Assembly (NCBI RefSeq): GCF_002220865.2
Contig: NZ_NHRJ02000004.1
Location: 124,001-188,000, forward strand
Length of the DNA stretch: 64,000 nt
DNA from: Paenibacillus xerothermodurans
GTDB taxonomy: Bacteria; Bacillota; Bacilli; Paenibacillales; NBRC-103111
Direction of reading: 5' to 3'
The notes beneath the pieces are model-generated. The model was not told the DNA's origin, did no database searches, and worked only from the letters and a program-made list of their open reading frames with translations. The translations under genes were made by a program, and so were the position numbers. Of the stretch, positions 8,404-16,422 are shown piece after piece; position 1 is the first letter of the stretch; every line of letters begins with the position of its first letter.

Positions 8404-8640
8404 CTACTTCTGCAAATATTTACGCTCAGCCCGCGTGGTAAAAAAATTCATAAGCAGCATGGTAAGAGCAATGTCATCGATCGGCATAAAGGGCATGACA
8501 TCCGGCATGATGCAGTAAACCAGGGCGGGTATGGCGAAAAGCAGCTTTTCCCTAAGAGGGATTTTCTTAGACATTAGCAGCGGGCCGATACGGCGGAACA
8601 CATGGCCCCAGTAACGGAACGAGATGAGTCGCTTCCACAT
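8404..8640 (-). CDS. small membrane protein, DUF1232/YkvA-like
   Basis: 78 residues. A basic N-terminus is followed by one strongly hydrophobic region with the pattern ALVYCIMPDVMPFMPIDDIALT, which resembles the DUF1232 (YkvA) core (aa-Y-x-x-x-P-x-D-x-x-P-D-x-x-P-x-x-G-x-x-D-D). Function is unknown. The start follows GAGGGGGAACTG, and a strong terminator ends the gene, so it is a single-gene unit. The family assignment is from motif resemblance only. Confidence 0.65.
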   Translation of the reverse strand: MWKRLISFRYWGHVFRRIGPLLMSKKIPLREKLLFAIPALVYCIMPDVMPFMPIDDIALTMLLMNFFTTRAERKYLQK

Positions 8641-8737
8641 AGACAGTTCCCCCTCGGTGCTCGGTAGTACAGCTTGGTAACAGCTAGGTATATAGTGACT
8701 TTCACACTAAGGCTCTAGTGTCACCCCTATTATACCT

Positions 8738-9940
8738 TTATATGACCAACGCTTCCAGCATGAGCCCTATGACGTCATCATAGGCTGACCGAAACTGTGA
8801 CAACGGCAGTGGATTAACGCCAATCCCGGCTTCGACGGTAAAACCGGGTCTGCGAAATTGTAGAATAAACCAGTCCTTGTAGCCTGCATCACTGGCGTGC
8901 AATTTAATTGCCCGATATCGGCTGGCCTTAGCGAACCGTTTGGCGATCGACTCCGACGCCGGCGGCTCCATGTCGCGGTAGTTCCAGTATATCTCCTGGC
9001 CTTGCGTGTGAAACGCTATAACCATATCGAAATCATGCTCAGATGTGAAGTCAGCCATAGCCCTGGCTTCAGGCTCACTCAGCGCATGGGCGCCCGTGTA
9101 ATCCCTAGGCCCCGGGCCATCTGCCGCCCGACGCTGCTTCTCTTCCTCCCAATACGCAGGAAACTGGTCGTTCAGATCCACACCTCTAATGTTGGCTTTC
9201 CACCCTGTGAAATCCAATGAACCGTGATTCCACCGAACCAATTGTTTATGCTGGACGGGGTCAGGTACTGCTCCCGTATGAACCAGCTCCACACCGTCGG
9301 GGTTAACCAGTGGGACGACCCACAGCGATGTTTGCGCGAACAGCTCAGTGACATTACGGCCGCGCAGCAGCTGGCGGTGATCATATGCATGAGCGTATTG
9401 TTCAATAAACTTCATCAGCAGCAAGGTAGTAATCCATTCATTCGCGTGAAAAGAACCGTTAAAATGCATGCGTTTGGGACCGCTGCCTAAGCGTATCGCG
9501 GGTATATCCCGGCCCAGCACGCTTTGCCCGATGGTTTTGACTTGAAGAAATGGATATTTAGTGCGGAGACAACGAATGTCCTCCATCAATTCGACATACC
9601 CGTATTCCCTTTTTGTGTCAACAATCTCGGCGCCGTCACCGGCAGGCAGCTTTATGGTTTGGCCGACACATGGCGATAAAGGATCCACACCAGGATTTGC
9701 CGCGGTCAGGCAGCCGGGCGAAATCTGTAGACGCCACGCTATGTCAGGTAGTGTATCCCCCGCTTGGATAACGTAGCCGGCTTCCGGATGCAGTGGAATC
9801 TGTATGATCTGTCCGGGGTAAATATAAGCATGCTCACGCAGCCTCGGATTACAACAGAACAGTGCGGACGTGCTTACACCGTACCGGCGGGCAATTCGAA
9901 ACCATGTGTCATTGTGCTGCGTGACGTACGAAAAAGTCAT
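8738..9940 (-). CDS. M14 zinc carboxypeptidase with two LysM domains (gamma-D-Glu-diaminoacyl endopeptidase I-like)
   Basis: A 400-residue murein peptidase. Two LysM repeats come first (about 2-48, and 54-98 beginning GYVIQAGDTLPDIAWRLQIS), then the M14 catalytic domain. The zinc motif HxxE is in SFHANEW, the substrate-carboxylate site is near NPDGVEL, the third zinc His is in AFHTQGQEI, and the catalytic Glu is in TVEAGIG. This matches endopeptidase I of Lysinibacillus sphaericus, a cytoplasmic sporulation enzyme that cleaves between D-Glu and the diamino acid in peptidoglycan fragments. No signal peptide is present with the start chosen at 9940 (AAGGGGCTGGAAG upstream). A 28-codon Cys-rich extension upstream is considered non-coding. 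Confidence 0.88.
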   Translation of the reverse strand: MTFSYVTQHNDTWFRIARRYGVSTSALFCCNPRLREHAYIYPGQIIQIPLHPEAGYVIQAGDTLPDIAWRLQISPGCLTAANPGVDPLSPCVGQTIKLPAGDGAEIVDTKREYGYVELMEDIRCLRTKYPFLQVKTIGQSVLGRDIPAIRLGSGPKRMHFNGSFHANEWITTLLLMKFIEQYAHAYDHRQLLRGRNVTELFAQTSLWVVPLVNPDGVELVHTGAVPDPVQHKQLVRWNHGSLDFTGWKANIRGVDLNDQFPAYWEEEKQRRAADGPGPRDYTGAHALSEPEARAMADFTSEHDFDMVIAFHTQGQEIYWNYRDMEPPASESIAKRFAKASRYRAIKLHASDAGYKDWFILQFRRPGFTVEAGIGVNPLPLSQFRSAYDDVIGLMLEALVI

Positions 9941-10111
9941 CGCTTCCAGCCCCTTTGTGCAGCTGCTGCAATCCATGCGGCAGCCTTGGTAGCTTATATG
10001 TATGCGGCGTATCATTACTTTCATGCCCCTCAGCCATTCAGCCTGCTGAGGCTTACCCTGAAAATAAATAACGACCCGTTGCTGTTTAGCCGACGGATCG
10101 TTCGGTTGGAA

Positions 10112-10921
10112 TTAGCTGATATGAGGCACCTGCCACACGACCGGTGTCACTTTGATCTCTTCATTTAACCATTCCTGTGCAATTTTTTTGAATATCCATG
10201 GATCGCCGCTGCAAAAGAATTGATGTACCTGCATCGAGTTGGTGGTCGCAAGCAATCCTTTGTGATACAGGACGGTGCTGATCTCACGAGCCGTTTCGTC
10301 CGCAGAGCTGATCAGGTTTACTTTCGGACCCATAACCTCGGCGATCGTATCACGCAAGAAAGGGTAATGCGTGCAGCCGAGTATCAAGCAATCCATCGGT
10401 ATTTGCTGAAATTGCCGCAGTGATTGCGCAACCGCAGCGTGGGCTTCCGGCGTGTGAAACAATCCTTTTTCCACTAGAGGTACAAACGCCGGGCAAGCTT
10501 GACTGACAACTTCTATATGAGGGGTGATCTGTCGCAGTGCGAGCTCGTAGGCGCCGCTTTTAATCGTGCCCTCTGTTCCGATCACGCCAATCCTGCCGCT
10601 TCTTGTATTTTTGATCGCCGCTCTGGCCCCAGGATGAATCACTCCCACGACAGGGATGGTGAGCCTGGATCGAATTTCTTCTAGAGCAACGGCCGTCGCT
10701 GTGTTACAGGCGATCACTACCATTTTGGGCTGAAATTGCAATAAATAACTGACGATTTGATGTGTAAATCTTATAACTTCATCCGGCTCTCTTGGACCAT
10801 AAGGGGTACGCGCCGTATCACCGAAATACATAATTTTTTCCAGTGGTAGCTGCCTCATCACTTCTTTCGCTACGGTGAGCCCGCCTACTCCGGAATCCAG
10901 TATGGCTATCGCTTGCTGCAC
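10112..10921 (-). CDS. murI: glutamate racemase
   Basis: A 269-residue enzyme of the aspartate/glutamate racemase family, which makes D-glutamate for peptidoglycan. Near the N-terminus it has ILDSGVGGLTV (catalytic Asp and substrate loop), followed by FGDTARTPYG. The two catalytic cysteines lie in VIACNTATA and LGCTHYPFL, and the His follows the second Cys. The GTG start at 10921 is chosen because the family begins directly at the QQAIAILDSG segment and GGAAG lies about 10 nt upstream; the open frame extends 39 codons further but is not homologous. It stands alone downstream of a broken gene. Cytosolic. Confidence 0.95.
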   Translation of the reverse strand: MQQAIAILDSGVGGLTVAKEVMRQLPLEKIMYFGDTARTPYGPREPDEVIRFTHQIVSYLLQFQPKMVVIACNTATAVALEEIRSRLTIPVVGVIHPGARAAIKNTRSGRIGVIGTEGTIKSGAYELALRQITPHIEVVSQACPAFVPLVEKGLFHTPEAHAAVAQSLRQFQQIPMDCLILGCTHYPFLRDTIAEVMGPKVNLISSADETAREISTVLYHKGLLATTNSMQVHQFFCSGDPWIFKKIAQEWLNEEIKVTPVVWQVPHIS

Positions 10922-11118
10922 AAGTATTCGCTTCCTTTGTCTATGAATTGATGTAACCCTGCTGCTCGACAGATGAACCTCTATTAGATTATGTTGGTAG
11001 ATAAGGAAAGGTACCCATAATAGGCACGTGTGCCGCATCGTCCCATCATATCAGAGGGAGCAGTCTGTTGTCATGTCCGTGTTCGTCCAAAGAAAACTAG
11101 CTCACGCTGATTTGCCAG

Positions 11119-11373
11119 CTAATGCAAGGGCGGTTGTCTCGCAATCTTGTAGTTCTTTTCGTGATCGGGAATCTGTCCGCCCGCCACATCAGCCATTGCA
11201 CCTGCAACGGTCGCCAGACACGCGACAGCATGCAGCTCGTCCAATGGAACAAATTCGCCCCGATGCCGGGGCGAATTGATGTTCGTACATATTTTAGCAA
11301 ACACAGTGTGTTCTTGGCAACAGCGAAGCCGTGGATCGGCTGGCCGCTGCAATCCAGGGTCGATTGCAATCAC
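11119..11373 (-). pseudogene. C-terminal fragment of an unrecognised conserved gene, frameshifted
   Basis: Minus-strand frame 1 reads TNINSPRHRGEFVPLDELHA and continues through LATVAGAMADVAGG, which looks like genuine conserved protein. The matching upstream piece, CSGQPIHGFAVAKN, lies in a different frame over 11330-11360, so at least one frameshift separates them. Together they suggest the last 80-90 residues of a larger protein. It resembles the C-terminal end of DUF1177 proteins as I recall them, but I cannot verify that. It lies directly after melA, and the preceding part of the gene is missing. No ribosome binding site is visible. Confidence 0.5.
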
Positions 11374-11382
11374 GCCCCGAGG

Positions 11383-12681
11383 CTACTCAAACTTAGGCAG
11401 CCAATCCCCATGAGCCTCTATCAAATCGTCGCACAACGCAACAATTTCATCGATAGACAGCTCGGCCGCCGTATGCGGATCAAGCAGCGCAGCATGATAA
11501 ATATGTTCCTTCTTCCGGGTGATGGCCGCCTCCAAGGTTAACAGCTGGGTGTTGATGTTAGTCCGGTTGAGCGCGGCCAGCTGTGGCGGCAGATCGCCCA
11601 CGTGAGTCGGCGTGACACCGCTGGAATCTACCAGGCAGGGCACCTCGACACACGCTTCACGCGGCAGATTGGTAATTAGACCAGTGTTCATCACATTCCC
11701 GCCGATTTTGAAAGGGCTGTTCGTCTCCATCGCCTCAAACATAAAGGAAGCGTATTCATGAGAGCGCTCGTGTTCCAAATTCTTGTTATTAACCAGCTCT
11801 TCACGCATCGTCGTCCATTTCTCAATCTGGCGTACGCAGCGCCGTGGATACTCATCCAACGGAATATTGAATCGATCGATCAGCTCGGGATAATTTCTTT
11901 TGATGAAGTAAGGATGGTATTCAGCATTGTGCTCGGAGGACTCGGTGACATAGTAGCCGAAGCGGAACATCATTTCATAGCGGACCATGTCTTTATGCTG
12001 TTCCTTTTGTTTTTCACGGGCGCGGCGCTTAATTTCCGGGTACAAGTCTACGCCGTCCTTTGTCACTTCGAGCAGCCAGGCCATGTGATTGATGCCGGCG
12101 ATTTTGGTCTGGACACCCTCTGTGTCAAGATCCAATGCTTTAAACAGTGACGGCATACAGCCCTGGACGCTGTGGCACAAACCTACCGTTTTCACGCCTC
12201 CGTGGGTGATCATCGCATTGGTTAACACAGCCATCGGGTTCGTGTAGTTGAGGAACCACGCGTCCGGACAAACCTCATTAATATCCTGGGCGAACTCTAG
12301 CATAACGGGCACGGTGCGCAGATTGCGGAAAATGCCGCCGATCCCAAGCGTGTCAGCGATGGTTTGACGCAGTCCATATTTTTTGGGAATCTCAAAGTCT
12401 GTGATGGTGCATGGATCATAGCCGCCTACTTGAATCGCATTGACTACGTATTTGGCATCACGGAGCGCCTCCTTGCGGTTTGTATACGCTTTAATTTTGC
12501 AGGTGCTTCCTGTTGAATTCTTCAAGTTGTTCAGCATATTGGCCGAATCGTTCAGCCGCTCCAGATTGATATCGAACAATGCCAGCTCAAATCCTTGCAG
12601 CGCCGGCGTGAGCATGCAGTCCCCCAGCACATTTTTCGCGAAAACCGTGCTGCCCGCCCCTAAGAAAGCGATTTTTGACAT
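11383..12681 (-). CDS. melA: GH4 family alpha-galactosidase/alpha-glucosidase (6-phospho or free sugar)
   Basis: 432 residues of glycoside hydrolase family 4, which uses NAD+ and Mn2+ and works by oxidation-elimination. The Rossmann motif KIAFLGAGSTVF lies at the N-terminus, the NYTNPMAVLTNAM motif carries the conserved Asn near the sugar, and GLCHSVQG contains the Cys/His that bind Mn2+, with the second metal His in GINHMAW. The last feature and the overall length fit MelA-type alpha-galactosidase, which releases galactose from melibiose-type sugars in the cytoplasm. GGGAGGTTG precedes the ATG. No transporter gene adjoins it. Confidence 0.9.
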   Translation of the reverse strand: MSKIAFLGAGSTVFAKNVLGDCMLTPALQGFELALFDINLERLNDSANMLNNLKNSTGSTCKIKAYTNRKEALRDAKYVVNAIQVGGYDPCTITDFEIPKKYGLRQTIADTLGIGGIFRNLRTVPVMLEFAQDINEVCPDAWFLNYTNPMAVLTNAMITHGGVKTVGLCHSVQGCMPSLFKALDLDTEGVQTKIAGINHMAWLLEVTKDGVDLYPEIKRRAREKQKEQHKDMVRYEMMFRFGYYVTESSEHNAEYHPYFIKRNYPELIDRFNIPLDEYPRRCVRQIEKWTTMREELVNNKNLEHERSHEYASFMFEAMETNSPFKIGGNVMNTGLITNLPREACVEVPCLVDSSGVTPTHVGDLPPQLAALNRTNINTQLLTLEAAITRKKEHIYHAALLDPHTAAELSIDEIVALCDDLIEAHGDWLPKFE

Positions 12682-12810
12682 ATGTACAACCTCCCAATCG
12701 AAGATTCAACCACAATCAGATTATACTTCATTGCAGGTCCACTTCATACTCCTAAATGCAAAAAAACCTGGCGGCGGCCAAGTCAGTGCGCCTGGAATTG
12801 CGTGAAGGGG

Positions 12811-13248
12811 TTATCTGCGTTTTCTGCCGTGCTTCAACAAAGCCATTCTTCTCGAATGGCGCAGCCACGAATAATACGCTTTCAAATCGCGCAGCTGTAT
12901 GTCTTGCGAGAGCTTGCCGAGAAAAGTAACGACAATCATCTTGTGCAAAGGATTGCCTGCAATATCCGTTTCATTCTCCATTGATAGAAACTCAACGACA
13001 GTTACGATGTCCTGATTCACGAGATAAACATCTTTCTCATTCTCATAGTAGGGCTGGATAGACCCGTGTTTCAACGCATCCCACATGAACGAGCAAATCT
13101 GCTCAACCCCGCCGTTCCCGCTTCCCACGCGCTCATCCCACCGGGACAAGGCATGACTGGTGATAACGATATCCGCAATCTTGTAGCCGTTAAATTCTAT
13201 GTAAAAGGGCTCATAAGTGCTCCACCTGTTCATGGTTTTATCTTTCAT
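12811..13248 (-). CDS. hypothetical protein (145 aa), divergent from the Xre-LytTR regulator
   Basis: No family is recognised with confidence. The protein is soluble and basic at its C-terminus (SRRMALLKHGRKRR). It contains ITSHALSRWDERVG near residues 30-43, which resembles the HA-x-x-R-x-x-ER helix seen in several small nuclease- or toxin-like folds, but the rest does not fit any that I know. The ATG at 13248 follows GGGGGTCATATGC. The start is only 43 bp from a perfect 9+9 palindrome that is a likely operator, and the gene is divergent from the regulator at 13449, so co-regulation is probable. Confidence 0.7.
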   Translation of the reverse strand: MKDKTMNRWSTYEPFYIEFNGYKIADIVITSHALSRWDERVGSGNGGVEQICSFMWDALKHGSIQPYYENEKDVYLVNQDIVTVVEFLSMENETDIAGNPLHKMIVVTFLGKLSQDIQLRDLKAYYSWLRHSRRMALLKHGRKRR

Positions 13249-13290
13249 GCATATGACCCCCTTTCCTGTTGCTCACTGCCCCTGCTAACA

Positions 13291-13310
13291 ATGTAGTATT
13301 TATACTACAT
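13291..13310. promoter_or_regulatory. palindromic operator candidate between divergent genes
   Basis: ATGTAGTAT-TT-ATACTACAT is a perfect inverted repeat of 9-bp arms with a 2-bp centre. It lies in an AT-rich patch between the hypothetical gene (start 13248) and the Xre-type regulator (start 13449). Size and symmetry fit binding by a dimeric Xre-type repressor. Confidence 0.6.
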
Positions 13311-13448
13311 ATCGTCAAGAACTACTTTTAATATATCAACTATTTTTTAGAATTGTCGCTCAGCCCGCAGCAGTACTGCGTATTAGCGCTACTGTTTCTT
13401 TTGCGGCAGTTGTCCTTTACAATGGTTTAGAAAGAGGTGAGAAAATAA

Positions 13449-14108
13449 ATGGGTCAGCCTATCGCTGAATTCGGTAAATTTCTGGAAGGTTTAAGAGGTG
13501 CGATGTCGTTAAGAGAAGCGGCTAAAAAGAGCGGTCTTTCGCATGCTTACATCAGGGATCTGGAATTGGAAAAAAACCGCTCCACAAACGAGAGAATCAC
13601 ACCTTCGCCGGACACTTTGAAAAAACTGTCCGCCGCTTATGATTACCCATACACGGAACTGATGATCAAAGCAGGCCATCTAGTGGAGCAAGATATTTCA
13701 ACAGGCGAGGCTGCCAACGTGGATATTGATCTGTCAGCGGTGTTGTACATAGAGATCGGCATGAAAGAAATAACATATTTCAATCGAAATGATAAGCTGA
13801 GGAAAAGCATCGCATCCCTGCGGCATTTTAGCCTTTTCTTAGACATGTTGGACGAGCATCAATTCAAAAAAGTGGACACAGCCATCTACGTTAATTTCCG
13901 CCAGATCAGAAAATATGATGAACGAGGCGGCAAGTTGTATTTTGACACCGAAGGCCGCAGTGTGTCCGTGACGATGTCCGCGCTGCGCCAGCGCAAATAC
14001 CACGATCTGATTCAGCGATCGGTTGCGAACAACAACAACACAAGCTTAGAGTTTTCATTCGACAAGCATGGTCATCTGCAATCGAGCTTCTCACCTACCG
14101 ATAAATAA
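13449..14108 (+). CDS. transcriptional regulator: N-terminal Xre-type HTH fused to a LytTR-like domain
   Basis: 219 residues. Residues about 5-75 are an Xre/Cro-type helix-turn-helix with a long second turn (MSLREAAKKSGLSHAYIRDLE, then PSPDTLKKLSAAYDYPYTELM). Residues about 92-200 resemble a LytTR DNA-binding domain: VLYIEIGMKEITYF, a SLRHF helix, then VDTAIYVNFRQIRKYDERGG, KLYFDTEGRSVSVTMSALRQR, matching AgrA-type features such as the VN-x-x-x-I strand. No receiver domain is present. AGAGGTGAG precedes the ATG. The gene lies about 0.7 kb upstream of an AgrC-like/AgrB/AgrD set and could be its regulator; that link is inferred from position and domain type. Confidence 0.75.
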   Translation: MGQPIAEFGKFLEGLRGAMSLREAAKKSGLSHAYIRDLELEKNRSTNERITPSPDTLKKLSAAYDYPYTELMIKAGHLVEQDISTGEAANVDIDLSAVLYIEIGMKEITYFNRNDKLRKSIASLRHFSLFLDMLDEHQFKKVDTAIYVNFRQIRKYDERGGKLYFDTEGRSVSVTMSALRQRKYHDLIQRSVANNNNTSLEFSFDKHGHLQSSFSPTDK

Positions 14109-14790
14109 GCTGCGCATGGACAGCGGCCGTATGCGCAGCGTCCGACCGGCTATGTTGATTATCGGTTGGATGTGCGCATCGGTGGGTGAAATAAATATGT
14201 TCGATATTCCGCGTGAAGGCTGCTCACTGCATCAGGGAGATGATTTGTTGCTCGATCGCGCTCTCATAAGCTTCCATTATACTGCAAGCGTCCAATCTGA
14301 TCGTGCTGATATCCGTAGTCCAGCCGCTTTGCTTTTTTATTGCAATTTCGAAAGCGGACTACATTCCCCAGGCTTTGTTTGTGATGGGCATGGATATACT
14401 GCTCATCTTCCTTCTGGAAAATTCAGGCTGGGCTTCATCTTCATCACCCCGCAAAAAAACAATGCAGCCATGATCCCGTTGCAGCTAGCGATGGCAGTTT
14501 TCTTCGCTGCCACTTCAATTGCCGTACCAGCGTTGCCATAGTGTATGAGACTACGCTTCTGTTTGCGGTATTAAATCGTTCATATATTGGAGAAAAAACG
14601 CGCAAGAACGGTCACACCCCAAAACATTACAAGAAAGCGTTTCCTTTCGACTAATTTCCACTTGTTAACTTTCCCATACTATATTAAACTAAACTTAAAT
14701 TCTACTTAAATTATCATCATGTTTTGCATGCAATCACGATTGATTGATACATCATTAGAACATGGACCATTCGCACAGAGGAGCTATTTG
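14109..14790. other. intergenic region upstream of the agr-like genes
   Basis: About 680 bp. A plus-strand open frame (14068-14541) overlaps the regulator end and has no ribosome binding site or family resemblance. On the minus strand a short stretch near 14225-14350 reads like a helical C-terminus (STIRLDACSIMEAYESAIEQ and a stop), interrupted upstream by a stop, so a decayed small gene is possible. The last 150 bp are AT-rich and presumably carry the promoter of the agr-like operon. Confidence 0.4.
14693..14711 (+). promoter_or_regulatory. direct repeat upstream of the agr-like operon
   Basis: ACTTAAAT occurs at 14693-14700 and again at 14704-14711, an 11-bp period, about 80 bp before the first gene of the operon. 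LytTR proteins bind pairs of short direct repeats with roughly one-helical-turn spacing, so this is a possible target of the upstream regulator. The repeats are AT-rich, so chance occurrence is not excluded. Confidence 0.35.
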
Positions 14791-15462
14791 ATGTATATTT
14801 TGTTGCGTATTATTTTCACCGCAGCTGAGTTTTTCGGTATGCTGTTGCTCAGTCTGTCGACGTTCAGAATTTATTTCCGGTATTCGCTGCACAAAGTTGC
14901 ACTTATAGCTGTGGTTATGGCCTCAACATCCGTCTACATCAGAGATACACTCGATCTAGTCAGTTATTCGCTCCTGCCAGTTATCACTACCGAAGTAATA
15001 CTGATCACTGTGCTGTTCGGATTGCCGTTGATTTTCTCATTTTTGATAAGTATCATCGGAATGCTCGCGACAGCGATGTTTGAGACTTTGGTCCTAGCGA
15101 TAGGCTCGTACTTTCATTTGTTTACGCAGGACACTATGAAAACATCTTTGACTCAGTTTATCGTCCATGAGCTAATTAACACTGCTACTCTGCTGTTGGT
15201 CACCTACCCGATTCAAAAGTACAAGCTTGGTTTCCACACAACCAGCAATGATGCTTTAAAAGCATATAACTTCTGGCTGGCAGCGATTTTAGTTATTGCA
15301 ATCTTCGGTATTCAAATAAGTATTGTTTCTTTCAGAGGTTCGACGGTGCACATACTGCTTCCCATAGCTCTATGCGGTATTTTGTTAATTGGCGTGTACT
15401 TGGCGTACCAACATAACCGAAAATTGTGGAAAAACCGGCGAGAGAGGTTGTCTAAACGATGA
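14791..15462 (+). CDS. polytopic membrane protein resembling the AgrC sensor domain, without a kinase
   Basis: 223 residues, nearly all hydrophobic, with six to seven predicted membrane helices (first MYILLRIIFTAAEFFGMLLL, last HILLPIALCGILLIGVYLAY) and a short basic cytosolic tail (HNRKLWKNRRERLSKR). The pattern and length match the N-terminal sensor half of AgrC-type histidine kinases, but the gene stops where the phospho-acceptor helix would begin. No H-box, N-box or G-box is present here or in any frame downstream. The start at 14791 has GAGGAG 8 nt upstream; 24 further open codons upstream have no such site. Its stop overlaps the agrB start (ATGA), so translation is coupled. It could be a peptide receptor, exporter or immunity protein. 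Confidence 0.7.
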   Translation: MYILLRIIFTAAEFFGMLLLSLSTFRIYFRYSLHKVALIAVVMASTSVYIRDTLDLVSYSLLPVITTEVILITVLFGLPLIFSFLISIIGMLATAMFETLVLAIGSYFHLFTQDTMKTSLTQFIVHELINTATLLLVTYPIQKYKLGFHTTSNDALKAYNFWLAAILVIAIFGIQISIVSFRGSTVHILLPIALCGILLIGVYLAYQHNRKLWKNRRERLSKR

Positions 15463-16007
15463 ATTTCATTGATCATTCGGCGAAATCCATTGCTAAAAGT
15501 ATTCGCAGCCATCACTCCGAGGCCGGCTCGGAAGTAGCCCTGACATACGCCCTGAGCCTTCTAATTAATACTCTGACAGCTATTGTTGCAGCGCTTATCG
15601 TATGTTCGATCGCCGGGCACTTCGTGCCTTGTGTGATAGGTATGTTCTCGTTTATTTTGCTTCGCTTTGTCTCAGGCGGCATGCACATGTCTTCGTCGCT
15701 CTCATGCTGCGTACTTACAGCCTCGATTTTTATATTTACGGGTTTTATGACCTTTGATTATTCCGTGACATTCATGGTGCTAGATGCTATCTCTATGATC
15801 ATACTACTGATAACCGCACCAAATGACATACAGAATGTGAGCAGCATCGATACGAAATATTATCCGTTACTAAAACTTGCTGCTTTGCTGATTGTGGCAA
15901 GCAACTTCTACGTGCAATCGACCGTCTTAACTGCCGCGTTTATTTCACAGGCATTCCTCACGACACCGATCGCTTACACCATCCGTGATACTATTGAAGG
16001 GAGGTGA
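15459..16007 (+). CDS. agrB: AgrB-family accessory gene regulator (AgrD-processing membrane protease)
   Basis: 182 residues of the AgrB family, a membrane cysteine protease that cleaves the C-terminal tail of AgrD and closes the lactone or thiolactone ring. The catalytic region is clear: LLRFVSGGMHMSSSLSCC holds the His and, seven residues later, the Cys of the catalytic pair, next to the conserved GG. Four or five further hydrophobic helices follow. The N-terminal amphipathic part (HSAKSIAKSI) is typical. Its start overlaps the previous stop, and its stop is 5 bp before agrD, with GGGAGGTGA of agrD overlapping the agrB end, so all three are one translationally coupled operon. Confidence 0.92.
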   Translation: MNFIDHSAKSIAKSIRSHHSEAGSEVALTYALSLLINTLTAIVAALIVCSIAGHFVPCVIGMFSFILLRFVSGGMHMSSSLSCCVLTASIFIFTGFMTFDYSVTFMVLDAISMIILLITAPNDIQNVSSIDTKYYPLLKLAALLIVASNFYVQSTVLTAAFISQAFLTTPIAYTIRDTIEGR

Positions 16008-16012
16008 AATAT

Positions 16013-16135
16013 ATGAAAAAGAAGCTTGCCATTATGGCTAACAGCGTATTGATGGGTTTGGCCGCCGCATTTGTCACTACTAACTCCATCGTTGGACACC
16101 GCCCAGAAACTCCTCAAGAACTGCTCAAGAAGTAA
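16013..16135 (+). CDS. agrD: AgrD-like cyclic lactone autoinducer pre-peptide
   Basis: Forty residues. The three parts of an AgrD are visible: a basic amphipathic leader (MKKKLAIMANSVLMGLAAAF), a short core (VTTNSIVGH) and an acidic C-terminal tail with the AgrB recognition signature (RPETPQELLKK, compare P-x-E-L in other AgrDs). No Cys is present; the core has Ser at the ring-forming position, so a lactone rather than a thiolactone is predicted, as in the Ser-containing peptide of Enterococcus. The ring would have four or five residues, S-I-V-G with or without H. The strong RBS GGGAGGTGA lies 7 nt upstream, overlapping the agrB stop. A terminator follows. Confidence 0.88.
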   Translation: MKKKLAIMANSVLMGLAAAFVTTNSIVGHRPETPQELLKK

Positions 16136-16152
16136 CCTACATCATGATGCCT

Positions 16153-16188
16153 GGCTGCCAAGCAGTGCTTGGCAGCCGTCCCGTTTTT
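16153..16188 (+). terminator. intrinsic terminator of the agr-like operon
   Basis: A perfect 11-bp stem, GGCTGCCAAGC-AGT-GCTTGGCAGCC, is followed by GTCCCGTTTTT. It starts 17 bp after the agrD stop. The T-run begins a few bases after the stem, so efficiency may be moderate. Confidence 0.7.
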
Positions 16189-16422
16189 ACGGCCGAAGTG
16201 GGTCCAGCGCACTAAATCCAGCTCCCCCCAAGCAACGTACTTCTCCTGTACAGCCGCACAGGCTTTACGTATCATACTATGTCTATGCCCTCCTCTCGGT
16301 TTATTGCAAGGGCTCGACCCGAGTGAGATAGACCCATCCAACTGGTAATCAATTGCATATATTCAAAAAGGCATCCGAGCCCTGCTGGTTAGCGCAGGGC
16401 TCGGATGGTTTTACTCTTTTCG

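Noticed and set aside
14068-14541. Plus-strand open frame of 157 codons after the regulator
   Set aside because: It overlaps the regulator end, has no ribosome binding site and no family resemblance; composition is not gene-like.
16149-16190. Small regulatory RNA after agrD
   Set aside because: Only a terminator-type hairpin is visible and no separate promoter could be found.
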